From the NCBI GenBank assembly GCA_964466115.1, contig CAYXMH010000008.1, positions 42,621 through 106,620 on the forward strand: a stretch of 64,000 nucleotides of DNA, written 5' to 3'. This DNA is from Pseudolysobacter sp964466115 (GTDB taxonomy: Bacteria; Pseudomonadota; Gammaproteobacteria; Xanthomonadales; Rhodanobacteraceae). Made by a program: the position numbers and the translations under genes. Below are positions 35,411 through 43,067 of this stretch, one piece after another. Position 1 is the first letter of the stretch, and each line of letters opens with the position of its first letter. The notes below the pieces were generated by a model. That model did not search any database. It had not been told where the DNA came from and saw nothing but the letters and a program-made list of their open reading frames with translations.

Positions 35411-35818
35411 ATGATCTATCCAATTTTTCATCTTGCGTTTCCTGTGCGAGACCTGGCAGAGGCCAAACACTTTTATATCACTGTCTTAGGGGCGCGCACT
35501 GGACGGATACGTGAAAAATGGATCGATATATATCTGTTCGGCGGTCAAATCACTTTGCACGAACAACCCGACCAAGTATTAACACCTGAGCAACAAGGTG
35601 TTCGTCATTTCGGCGCAGTACTCGCCTGGCAAGAGTGGGAAGCCCTTGCTAAAAGCCTTGAAAAAATGGACCTTAAATTTAAGGTAAAACCCACTATCTC
35701 TTATGCTGGATCTGCCACAGAACAGGCCAAATTGCTCGTAACCGACCCAAGCGGTAATGTGATTGAAATTAAAGCGTATAAAAACCCATCGGTCGCTTTG
35801 GAAATGGCCGACTTGTAA
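35411..35818 (+). CDS. VOC superfamily (glyoxalase/bleomycin-resistance-like) protein
   Basis: The 135-residue protein has the VOC fold pattern: FHLAFPVRDLAEAKHFYITVLGAR at the start, FGGQITLHEQ in the middle and LLVTDPSGNVIEIKAY at the end, with metal-ligand-type His and Glu in the expected places. GGAG precedes ATG 35411. It reads against the surrounding late transcription, as part of a plus-strand insertion with the next genes. The substrate is unknown. Confidence 0.82.
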   Translation: MIYPIFHLAFPVRDLAEAKHFYITVLGARTGRIREKWIDIYLFGGQITLHEQPDQVLTPEQQGVRHFGAVLAWQEWEALAKSLEKMDLKFKVKPTISYAGSATEQAKLLVTDPSGNVIEIKAYKNPSVALEMADL

Positions 35819-35870
35819 ATAGGCTCATCAGACGACCAGAAACTCTCTCGAAGCAGAAAACATACGAACC

Positions 35871-36197
35871 ATGAATACAGAACTGCCGCCAGTCATCGCT
35901 GCCTTCTTCCATGCGCACAACACCGGGCAAACCGATGACTTCAATCAACTCTTCACGGATGGCGCTCTCGTAAGTGATGAGTCGCACGAATACCATGGTG
36001 CAGCCATCAAGGCGTGGATTGACGGAGCGATTGAGAAATACAAACCGGTTGCAGAGGTGATTGATCTCACAGTGGTAGGCGAGCAGACCATCGCAACCAC
36101 ACAAGTCAGCGGCAACTTTCCCGGAAGCCCAGCTCAAATTCGCTACAAGTTCACCCTCAGAAACGGCAAGATCGCCGCACTGGTCATCGGAGCATGA
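35871..36197 (+). CDS. NTF2-like/SnoaL-like protein
   Basis: The 108-residue protein (PPVIAAFFHAHNTGQTDDFNQLF..DESHEYHGAAIKAWID) has the usual SnoaL-like pattern of a small cone-shaped alpha+beta protein, which may be a hydrolase, isomerase or binding protein. The stop is followed within 10 bp by an attC-like sequence, so the gene may have come as an integron cassette. It is 52 bp downstream of the VOC gene. Confidence 0.75.
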   Translation: MNTELPPVIAAFFHAHNTGQTDDFNQLFTDGALVSDESHEYHGAAIKAWIDGAIEKYKPVAEVIDLTVVGEQTIATTQVSGNFPGSPAQIRYKFTLRNGKIAALVIGA

Positions 36198-36206
36198 ACC
36201 GAATAA

Positions 36207-36292
36207 TCACAACTACCCCGTCACTCAACGCAGACGTCCACTGGCGGGCTTTCGACCGCACCGCCGTCGCCGGTTAGCTTGTTGCGTTAGGC
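36207..36292 (+). other. attC-like integron recombination site
   Basis: Directly after the NTF2-like gene come ACTCAAC (36223-36229, fits RYYYAAC), an imperfect GGCGG...CCGCC hairpin, GGTTAGCTT (36272-36280) and GTTAGGC (36286-36292, fits GTTRRRY). Order, spacing and position after a small gene fit an attC site; the arms pair poorly. Confidence 0.35.
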
Positions 36293-36402
36293 AGAATTGT
36301 CCGTGTAGGAGCGATTAATAATACTGTCTACAGCCCGCTGGCACTTGATGTTCCACAGTGCTAGCGTTGCACTAATGTAACTAACGTAGACACAACATTT
36401 TT

Positions 36403-37221
36403 ATGGTTAAGCAGAAAGACCCTGCTCGGGACCGCGTTATTGAGGAATTACAGAATCTCGGTCTCGACGCTCAAGCGATTCCAGAGACAAAAGAGAAAAG
36501 ACCCGATGTGTACGTCAAGGATGGCAATGAATTACTGTTGCTTGAGGTGAAGACGAAATTTGATGCGAATGGCTATATTGAATTAATTGAGGCAGAAATA
36601 AATAAGAACGGACATGCGGTTTTGAGTGAAACTTTGGAGTGGCGTCGAGCGCATTCAAGTGTGATTCATACCGCAGTAAAGCAGCTTTCTGCTCACGACG
36701 ACAGTTCGCGTGCAATGAAAATCACGTGGATTGAATGTGCCGGTATAGACTCGAATGACCAATACAAATTTTGGCTTTATTCGTTATACGGAATAGCTTG
36801 TATAGCTGATTTTGGCGACACCCCGCGTCAATCCAGCGGCAACGGCATATTGGATGTGATCTCTGTTCAATACGACGCTTTTGAGTGTGATTACTTCTGT
36901 GAAAGTGAGTTTTACAAGTACCGACTTAAACTCGATGGCGTGATCATCGCTAAGGATAATGAGCGAATAATGCTTGTTAACGACAAATCACAAAATGCCG
37001 AGCGTCTTCATAAAAGTCGATTTACAAGTTTGGTCGCCACGACTGTCATCGACCCATTGAAGTGTCCTATTCCCGGCAAACGATATTATGCTGATTGCGA
37101 CAATGCCAGAACAGATGTTAAAGCAACGATTGACCACATCGCAAAAAAATATACCCTGAGGAGACCAATGCAAATGGAAATGAAACGACATATAGTTATG
37201 ATGAGACCTCCTGAAAAATAA
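36403..37221 (+). CDS. Putative PD-(D/E)XK nuclease, unknown family
   Basis: The 272-residue protein opens with a compact nuclease signature: RDRVIEELQNLG, then EKRPDVYVKDGNELLLLEVK, giving D35, E48 and K50 of the PD-(D/E)XK motif. The remaining 200 residues (YGIACIADFG, DAFECDYFCESEFYKYRL) are not recognised and could be a sensing or binding region. AT-rich compared with the late genes, and without a clear ribosome site. It could be a phage-carried defence nuclease; inference only. The 110-bp gap upstream shows no other gene. Confidence 0.55.
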   Translation: MVKQKDPARDRVIEELQNLGLDAQAIPETKEKRPDVYVKDGNELLLLEVKTKFDANGYIELIEAEINKNGHAVLSETLEWRRAHSSVIHTAVKQLSAHDDSSRAMKITWIECAGIDSNDQYKFWLYSLYGIACIADFGDTPRQSSGNGILDVISVQYDAFECDYFCESEFYKYRLKLDGVIIAKDNERIMLVNDKSQNAERLHKSRFTSLVATTVIDPLKCPIPGKRYYADCDNARTDVKATIDHIAKKYTLRRPMQMEMKRHIVMMRPPEK

Positions 37222-37313
37222 CAATAACATGTTAGAAATCAGGCCGCTGTGCTTTTTGCGAGCTACTTAACCATTCTGCAGGACACACGACCATAGCACC
37301 GGAAACCCAAACA

Positions 37314-37508
37314 TTGATTAAGGTTGCTGCGGGGACTGGCCTCGCCATCGCACTTGCAATTGGGTTTTTTGAGCGTTGGTTTGCACCAACCCACATCATT
37401 ACGGAAGACTCACGAAGCTTCCCATCCTGGCTCGGTTGGTTTAGCTGGGGATTGGCAGCCCTGGGCACACTTGCATATTTTCTTGTCGATCTCGCTGATT
37501 GGTTGTAG
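37314..37508 (+). CDS. Small two-helix membrane protein
   Basis: The frame encodes two hydrophobic segments (AAGTGLAIALAIGFFERW and SWGLAALGTLAYFLVDL) separated by a polar loop. No ATG precedes it; the conservative start is TTG 37314. A natural start with AGGA upstream would be at 37293, where the codon is ATA (reading IAPETQTLIKV), suggesting a mutated ATG. It follows the nuclease gene in the same direction. Confidence 0.4.
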   Translation: MIKVAAGTGLAIALAIGFFERWFAPTHIITEDSRSFPSWLGWFSWGLAALGTLAYFLVDLADWL

Positions 37509-37541
37509 TGAGTTCTATCGAAGTTAGCGAACACCAAATTA

Positions 37542-37934
37542 CTAAGCCGCCATCTCCCGCCGTAAAAATCCCGCGATAAACGCCTTCGCCAAACGCAGTT
37601 GCTCGTAATAATGATTCCGACTCATACCCAGGCCAATGCGCCGCAAATGGCTGAGCTTTTCTTGTTCAGGGATTTCGCTACGAAGGTATTCCACGCGAAG
37701 CACCCAAGCCGTCTTGTAACTTTGCCCAAGCAGCTCAAGCACCGCGCATTCGATTTCGTCTGCGTTCACACGAATCGGGATACGCCTAGCAATTTGGCTA
37801 TCGGGCATAAACCCTTGGTGCGCCATCAGCGTGGACACAATGTTCTTTGTCGGCCAGCCGATATTTTCGTAGCGGCCGCCGCGGTACTCGCGAGCCCAGT
37901 CCCATAGCCGTTCTTCCAGTGTATCCGATCCCAT
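37542..37934 (-). CDS. Q-like late antiterminator/late regulator
   Basis: The 130-residue protein ends with an HTH-like region typical of phage Q/late regulators: AWVLRVEYLRSE..LRRIGLGMSRNHYYEQLRLAKAFIAGFL. This resembles the C-terminal DNA-binding helix of antitermination proteins, which load onto RNA polymerase at the late promoter. It lies upstream, in the same direction, of a promoter plus two terminators and the lysis cassette. The ~170 bp ahead of it carries nested palindromes and no gene. Confidence 0.65.
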   Translation of the reverse strand: MGSDTLEERLWDWAREYRGGRYENIGWPTKNIVSTLMAHQGFMPDSQIARRIPIRVNADEIECAVLELLGQSYKTAWVLRVEYLRSEIPEQEKLSHLRRIGLGMSRNHYYEQLRLAKAFIAGFLRREMAA

Positions 37935-38019
37935 CTTGCACCTCTTTGATTCGTATTAATTTTTTTATTGCAATATTCAAATTCGTTGAGCATTTTCCAC
38001 GATAAAAAAGATTTTGTGT

Positions 38020-38041
38020 TTAGCACTTATGCTAATAAGTG
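38020..38041. promoter_or_regulatory. Nested palindrome upstream of the Q-like gene
   Basis: TTAGCA-CTTA-TGCTAA (38020-38035) overlaps CACTTAT-GCTA-ATAAGTG (38024-38041), both perfect. It may be an operator or a cruciform; the binding protein is unknown. The half-sites differ from the repressor operators at 41.6 and 46.6 kb. Confidence 0.35.
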
Positions 38042-38103
38042 ATGAATGATTAAAACCTATACTCATCTGTTAAGACCAAATTTTTAATCCCTGCTATACG
38101 TGA

Positions 38104-38610
38104 TCATGCCGACTTGGCCGTTTGCTCTGTCCGACACGCCCATGCCGCAATGAGCAGTGCATCCGCGCGTCCGATGTCTTTCTTGCGCGCCAATAAACCT
38201 GATACTTCCGGAAATAATTCGATCGCCCGGGTGCGCGCTACGTCCTTGTCCGCACCAATCAACCCGTGGTGGCGTTTCCACACCTGTGGCGACACACACA
38301 ACAGCGGCAGCCGAAGTGCGCCCAGCGCGCCGCGAATGACGCCCACGGATTCACCAAAACGAAACATGCTGCTGACGCCCTGTCCCGGCATCGCAGAGAC
38401 CTGTTCCAAGACCATCAGTAAATCCGCACCGTGGTGTTTCACGCCCACACCCCGCAGCAGCGCGCCCAACTCCGCTGCGTTGATCTGCTGTCCGCCCGCC
38501 TTACGGGCTGACACCGGCATGTCGATCACGGTGTCCACCTTTCCGTCTGCCAGCACGGCAAGTGCGCCGGTAGCGCCGGGGTCGATTCCAATCGTGATAC
38601 GCAGGGTCAT
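38104..38610 (-). CDS. RuvC-like Holliday junction resolvase
   Basis: ATG 38610, preceded by AAGGAG, gives 168 residues beginning TLRITIGIDPGATGAL with the catalytic Asp 10. The other RuvC-fold acidic residues are present: E69 (MVLEQVS) and the C-terminal KKDIGRADALLIA (D145/D150). It would resolve branched intermediates of phage replication and recombination before packaging. It lies directly downstream of the iteron array and the prim-pol gene. Confidence 0.85.
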   Translation of the reverse strand: MTLRITIGIDPGATGALAVLADGKVDTVIDMPVSARKAGGQQINAAELGALLRGVGVKHHGADLLMVLEQVSAMPGQGVSSMFRFGESVGVIRGALGALRLPLLCVSPQVWKRHHGLIGADKDVARTRAIELFPEVSGLLARKKDIGRADALLIAAWACRTEQTAKSA

Positions 38611-38638
38611 ATTCGGCTCCTTCGCCAAGCTGAATTTA

Positions 38639-38890
38639 GTAGACATTTTGTAGACATTTCGCCGACACCCCTTGTCTACCAAATGATCTGTTGTATGTAG
38701 TTGATATAAATATATATATTAGTAAAATATCTATTTTAGTAGACAAAATTCATAGAGTACCCTTTCCCACCTCTTTCTCTGGAGAAGGGTGACTCCGCCT
38801 ACTTTGTCTACTAAATTCATTTTTCCTTACTGCCATATGGGTTTAAATGGTAGACAACCCGTGTCTACATAATGTCTACAAAATGCCTAC
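38639..38890. repeat. Iteron-like array of GTAGACA repeats, candidate replication origin
   Basis: Eight exact copies of GTAGACA/TGTCTAC occur at 38639, 38650, 38673, 38739, 38805, 38850, 38862 and 38873, plus one variant (TGCCTAC, 38884). Pairs and triplets are spaced exactly 11 bp (38639/38650; 38862/38873/38884), about one helical turn. An AT-rich stretch (38700-38735) lies within. It fills the gap between the prim-pol and resolvase genes. Confidence 0.7.
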
Positions 38891-41286
38891 TAAATTCCCT
38901 GTCGATCTTCGGGTGGTGCGTGAACCGCTCGATACGTTTTCCCAGGCCGACCCCGTGCAGCAAATTCGGACGCCGGAACGAGTTCGATATCGTTCGAGTC
39001 CTGCAGCGCCAACAGCACCTCTTCACGCTGCCGCCGATCCAGATCCCCAAACGCACGGCACTTCTTAATCAAGAGGCTCGAATTCACCCGATCCATCCGT
39101 CGGATGTACTCCAGCGTTCTGGCACACGAGATCGAAAACTTGCTGCCATGCATTCGCCCCTGACACGCGGTAATCGTTTGATCAGTAGCAAAGCGCACCA
39201 GGGTCGCGGCCCAGTCGATGTGGTGTTCGCGAATAACGGGTGCTTCGACGGATTCCGACACGGCAAGAATCAATCCTAAGCGCATGGCCTTTTCCGCAGA
39301 CCGCCCATGCAGCTCAGCCAAACCCACCGAATCCAATTTATCCATCGCTCGATTGCAGTCGGCGGCATAGGCAGACCACGCTCGATAAGCTTTCGGGTCG
39401 ATCGGAACGCGGTTTGCTTGCGGCACCAGGTCTGCGCCCAACTCCAGATGCGACAAGTTGCCCATTCCCTGACCTCGCGCCGCTTTGCACCACGCGATCG
39501 CATCACGTGGTGGTTCTGCATCGACAAAATTGCCGAACACCTGACGACCTATATGGGTTTCTACAATCAGCAGCCGATTTAAAAATCCACCGCGGATGCT
39601 GGACTCATCTAAGCTGGCGTAAAAACTGTCGGGCGTTGTCATGCCCAGCACACAGAGCGCGGGACGCTCGATCTTTCGGTCCGCCAGCGCCTTCGCCTGC
39701 TCGGCCGACAGCGTCATGCTCGAATAACCTTGTGCGCGTTGGGTGCCGCCCACGCGACCCCACGCCTCCATCAACAACGTGATGGCCTGACGTTTGTAAT
39801 GATTGCCCTCCGACTTCGCCGACGCGAGTAGATCGCCAAACTCGTCGATCACCGCAAGGTGGGTCGGTTGATGTAGTAACGCGGAAAAAATGGCACCGTC
39901 CGAGGTATAACCACTCGGGCCGATCAAGTGCGCCAACTCGGCGGCGATCAATACCCGTTCAATAACCGTGCGCGCGTGCTCCTTGCCACAGGCCGACTTG
40001 CCCACGTTGACAAAGTACAGCGGTGACCAGGTCTGCATATCCGTCGTGTAGCGACGACCCAGTACGACCGAGCCCAATGCCAAGGCCGCTGTCACCGCGA
40101 ACAACGGTTGCGGTTTGGGTGCGGTGCGATTGGCGAAGTCCACGATCCATCCGAGCGCACCCGGTAACGTCAGCAATTCCGGTGGAGGTGCGCTGATCTC
40201 CGGCATTCGCGTTGGTGTGGGATTTACAACGTTGGTTTGCACCGCGGTCCGCTTGCGCGCGGATTCGAGTATCACGTTTGCATCGACTGGAGATTGATCT
40301 GGACGTTTCGGTTCAATGCCGAGCATCCGCCCGGCGGCACGCACCGCTGCCGTCACATCGCCATGATGTTCAAACCGGCAAAACAAATCGAAGGCATCGT
40401 GCCGATGACCGTCGTTTAAAGGATCGCTCGCGTGATGTGAGAAGCAATGCGTCTCTCCTTCAAACAACGTAACCCCAGCCAAACCCGTACTACTGGTTGG
40501 GGCCAAATACCGGCGTCCTTTTCGCACATACCCGTAATGCTCCAGCATCGTGCGAAGATCGTGCGCTTCGCAAAACTGGCCGATGACGTCCGAATGCTCG
40601 CCATCGCAAGTGCGCAGTGGTGTGAGCGGTGGTAAGGCTGTAGTCGGAATCACCCACGGACAAAGCGATTGCAGTTGTCGTTCAAGCGCCGACCAGTTGC
40701 GCCATAACTCGGCCAACGGTCGCGGCAATTCTGGAATGCCATTCGGTAATTCCCACGGGGCAACGCGCCATCGGTATGGCCGCTGCGCCTCGGGATGCAT
40801 CGTCGGTGGCAACGCGTCCTGTACCGCACCAGCACGCAGCTCAAAGATAGTCGTGGGTTTACCGTCAGGCGTCGAACTTGGCCAGACTAGCTTATGGGTT
40901 TGTGCCGGTACATCCTTGGGCAAACGAAAAATCGCTTTATCTCGATCATCCTGACCAATGATGCGCGGCGCTCCAGCAAACACCGTCTCTAGATCGAAAC
41001 CGAACTCACTAAGAATCATTTTAAAATAAGGCAAATTGTCGACGTCGATCGCGCATGTGCCTGAACCGGCGTGAATCAAGCCAATACCGTGCGTCACCTC
41101 ACCCGACAATTGAGCAATCGCCTTTTCCGGTGAATCAATGTAGTGGGACGGCTGATTCCAGGACTTGTTGCGCGGCCCTTTGGCGCCGAGCGGAATACGG
41201 CACAACGCCCATCCAAGGCCGATGTAATAAAGGGCGTGCTCAATCAGCGTGACCGGTGCGCCCGGTTGTTCGGCCGCTTGGCTCAC
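38890..41286 (-). CDS. Prim-pol primase/polymerase-helicase fusion
   Basis: The 798-residue protein has an N-terminal archaeo-eukaryotic primase/polymerase domain with CAIDVDN (D81, D83) and a zinc-binding-like middle. A DUF3987-like ATPase helicase follows: NVGKSACGKEHA near 430 as Walker A, and AVIDEFGDLLAS near 480 as Walker B. It would initiate and drive replication from an origin, here probably the adjacent GTAGACA array; its stop codon lies inside the last repeat. GTG 41286 overlaps the Cro-like gene stop. Enzymes of this kind serve phages and plasmids. Confidence 0.85.
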   Translation of the reverse strand: MSQAAEQPGAPVTLIEHALYYIGLGWALCRIPLGAKGPRNKSWNQPSHYIDSPEKAIAQLSGEVTHGIGLIHAGSGTCAIDVDNLPYFKMILSEFGFDLETVFAGAPRIIGQDDRDKAIFRLPKDVPAQTHKLVWPSSTPDGKPTTIFELRAGAVQDALPPTMHPEAQRPYRWRVAPWELPNGIPELPRPLAELWRNWSALERQLQSLCPWVIPTTALPPLTPLRTCDGEHSDVIGQFCEAHDLRTMLEHYGYVRKGRRYLAPTSSTGLAGVTLFEGETHCFSHHASDPLNDGHRHDAFDLFCRFEHHGDVTAAVRAAGRMLGIEPKRPDQSPVDANVILESARKRTAVQTNVVNPTPTRMPEISAPPPELLTLPGALGWIVDFANRTAPKPQPLFAVTAALALGSVVLGRRYTTDMQTWSPLYFVNVGKSACGKEHARTVIERVLIAAELAHLIGPSGYTSDGAIFSALLHQPTHLAVIDEFGDLLASAKSEGNHYKRQAITLLMEAWGRVGGTQRAQGYSSMTLSAEQAKALADRKIERPALCVLGMTTPDSFYASLDESSIRGGFLNRLLIVETHIGRQVFGNFVDAEPPRDAIAWCKAARGQGMGNLSHLELGADLVPQANRVPIDPKAYRAWSAYAADCNRAMDKLDSVGLAELHGRSAEKAMRLGLILAVSESVEAPVIREHHIDWAATLVRFATDQTITACQGRMHGSKFSISCARTLEYIRRMDRVNSSLLIKKCRAFGDLDRRQREEVLLALQDSNDIELVPASEFAARGRPGKTYRAVHAPPEDRQGI

Positions 41287-41555
41287 GGTTCACTCCGAGT
41301 ACGCGTCGATCGATGAATTTTGGAGCCTCGCTGCGAACGCGAGCGCTTACGCGGGTTTCTCAACGGTGTCCATGGAAAGTCAGGACACAGCTCATAGCGT
41401 GTAATGGTTCCTTTCGTTAAAATTTCGATTTGTGCCGCGCGCCTCGGTGGCACGCATCCCTTAACCCATTTGGAAATGGCTTGGGGTGACACACGCAGAC
41501 GCCGCGCAAGCTTGGCCGGTGAGCCAAAATACGCAATTGCTTTATAGATACTCAT
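41283..41555 (-). CDS. Cro/YdaS-like repressor
   Basis: The 90-residue basic protein contains a Cro-type HTH (FGSPAKLARRLRVSPQAISKWVKG, about 10-33) with a Lys/Arg-rich tail. It is divergent from the CI-like gene across a shared operator and is first in the leftward early operon with the prim-pol. The promoter -10 (TTTACT, 41567-41562) ends seven bases before ATG 41555, so the mRNA probably starts at or next to the initiation codon; no ribosome site is visible. Confidence 0.8.
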   Translation of the reverse strand: MSIYKAIAYFGSPAKLARRLRVSPQAISKWVKGCVPPRRAAQIEILTKGTITRYELCPDFPWTPLRNPRKRSRSQRGSKIHRSTRTRSEP

Positions 41556-41561
41556 CTTATT

Positions 41562-41603
41562 AGTAAACCATAGGTTTACTATTTAATCAACCTGTACTTG
41601 CCT
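41562..41603. promoter_or_regulatory. Left operator pair and divergent promoters
   Basis: A perfect palindrome AGTAAACCATAGGTTTACT (41562-41580) and a degenerate copy (AATCAACCTGTACTTGCCT, 41585-41603) have centres 23 bp apart. On the minus strand TTGATT (41590-41585), 17 bp and TTTACT (41567-41562) form the promoter for cro. On the plus strand TTGCCT (41598-41603) and CAATAT (41621-41626) may drive cI. The repressor would block cro transcription by covering -35 and -10. Confidence 0.75.
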
Positions 41604-41632
41604 TTCTCAAACAATCGTGCCAATATAAATCC

Positions 41633-42079
41633 ATGGTTGATCTTCATGCAGGAACACGACTGGCTTCGTATCTTCGCCAGCGCAAAAAAACCAAGGCCGC
41701 TCTGGCCCGGCACCTCGATGTGTCGAAACAGGCCGTTGGCAAATGGATATTGACAGGCCAAATCGCGCGCGAACGAATAAAGGCCATCTGTGATTACCTA
41801 GAGATCACTACCGACGAACTGCTCGGTACACCCCAGGCCACGAACGTCCGACCCATTGCCTCGGCCCGCTCAGCCAAAGGTTCTCAATCCGCGAGACTCG
41901 ACCTCGCTATCCTCACAGCCGCCGTCGAAACCCTAGAAAAAGCACTGGCTGAGACGCGCAAGGTCATGACACCGCCTAAGAAGGCGGCGCTCATTGCCAC
42001 CATCTATGAACTCTTTGCTGACTCCAATGGCAAGGTTGAGAGCGGCACGGTAATTCGTCTAATCCGATCGGTGGCATAA
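41633..42079 (+). CDS. CI-like phage repressor without peptidase domain
   Basis: The 148-residue protein has an XRE-type HTH near the N-terminus (AALARHLDVSKQAVGKWIL, about 23-41). The rest is a helical region (LDLAILTAAVETLEKALAETRK) for oligomerisation; the S24/LexA-like peptidase is absent, so SOS self-cleavage is not expected and induction must use another way, such as an antirepressor. ATG 41633 has no ribosome site and may be leaderless. It would bind the AGTAAACC palindromes at 41.56 and 46.6 kb. Confidence 0.8.
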   Translation: MVDLHAGTRLASYLRQRKKTKAALARHLDVSKQAVGKWILTGQIARERIKAICDYLEITTDELLGTPQATNVRPIASARSAKGSQSARLDLAILTAAVETLEKALAETRKVMTPPKKAALIATIYELFADSNGKVESGTVIRLIRSVA

Positions 42080-42106
42080 TAAACAAATACAACGATTGGG
42101 GGATGT

Positions 42107-42718
42107 ATGGACGAGGGGAAAAAAGCCGAGATTTTGCAGATGTTTAAAGCCGCAGCGAAACCGATCCCTAAGCGATCTCGTGCACAAAACGGCGCTATCC
42201 ACATTAGCGGTAATAGCAACATCGTCGGCACCAACACGATCATCATCAAGACAACGACGACCGAGAAAACAGGTCCATTATCTCCAGCGCAACGGGCAAG
42301 TATCGACAAATTGGTTGAAGAGGCCATGTTTCACGAAAGCCTCGCCGCAGGTAAACCCATCAGTGAACGCACCGTGTGGATGCGAACGAAGAAGAGCCTA
42401 AACCTCGGTGCTGGAATTATTCCTGTAAAGGAATACAGTCGAGTCGAAAGCTATTTGCGCGGATGGATCAGCAAGGCGATCAGCCGCACTAAAGAAAAAA
42501 CCGAAAACAAGTCCAACGTGCAAGCCATCATGCAAGCCACGGCCGATGTGAAATGGGCGAACCGGCGCATTTCATCGATTTTGCGAACGGTAAAAGAATT
42601 GCAAGTAGATGCCAAACTTGATCGGGTGTTAGCGGATCGCTATGGCGCGACAATGTTGAAAGAGCTGACGAACGATCAATTACAAGACGTGTTCAAGCTT
42701 GTCTCAACGTGGCGTTGA
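42107..42718 (+). CDS. Phage protein of unknown function downstream of cI
   Basis: The 203-residue protein has a good Shine-Dalgarno (GGGGGA). Its segment HISGNSNIVGTNTIII (about 31-46) resembles a parallel-beta turn motif; a helical, basic C-terminal region with SERTVWMRTKKSLNLG..YLRGWISKAI recalls ORF6C-type antirepressor tails, but the match is weak. It lies 27 bp after cI and is probably co-transcribed with it in the lysogen. It may modulate the repressor or be a lysogenic-conversion protein. Confidence 0.65.
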   Translation: MDEGKKAEILQMFKAAAKPIPKRSRAQNGAIHISGNSNIVGTNTIIIKTTTTEKTGPLSPAQRASIDKLVEEAMFHESLAAGKPISERTVWMRTKKSLNLGAGIIPVKEYSRVESYLRGWISKAISRTKEKTENKSNVQAIMQATADVKWANRRISSILRTVKELQVDAKLDRVLADRYGATMLKELTNDQLQDVFKLVSTWR

Positions 42719-42801
42719 TAGGCGAAAGTTTTGATTACATAGAAACACCAACGACCACGAGAATCGGGAACGCTATCGATGCAATATGACGTCGTGATCG
42801 C

Positions 42802-43038
42802 TCAATATTTCTTGTCTTTTGGCAGATTTGGATCGTTGCCAAAGCTGTCACTGTCCCGAATGGTTCCATTCTTACGGTGAATGACGACTTCGACGTGTTC
42901 GCGCTTCGCTTGATTGCGAGCACTATTAATGGCGTCTTTCTGCGTATTGGTTATCACGCTAACGCGCTGAGCACCTTCTTTTTTTGTTGCCCAACCGGTG
43001 AGGTGTGGGACTACATGAATATCTCGTTTCTTACTCAT
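42802..43038 (-). CDS. DUF2188 protein
   Basis: The 78-residue protein has the DUF2188 pattern: HVVPHLTGWATKKEGAQRVS at the start, then TQKDAINSARNQAKRE, and ends IRDSDSFGNDPNLPKDKKY. The family is small, alpha/beta and of unknown function, often found near defence or stress genes. It lies 29 bp downstream of the subtilase gene in the same direction, so it is probably part of that operon. Confidence 0.8.
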   Translation of the reverse strand: MSKKRDIHVVPHLTGWATKKEGAQRVSVITNTQKDAINSARNQAKREHVEVVIHRKNGTIRDSDSFGNDPNLPKDKKY

Positions 43039-43067
43039 TACGATCGTTCCTTTGCTAATTGTTGCGG

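Noticed and set aside
37222..37290. TAAC/GTTAGAA motifs after the nuclease gene considered as a second attC
   Set aside because: The motif order and pairing do not fit; too short for an attC.
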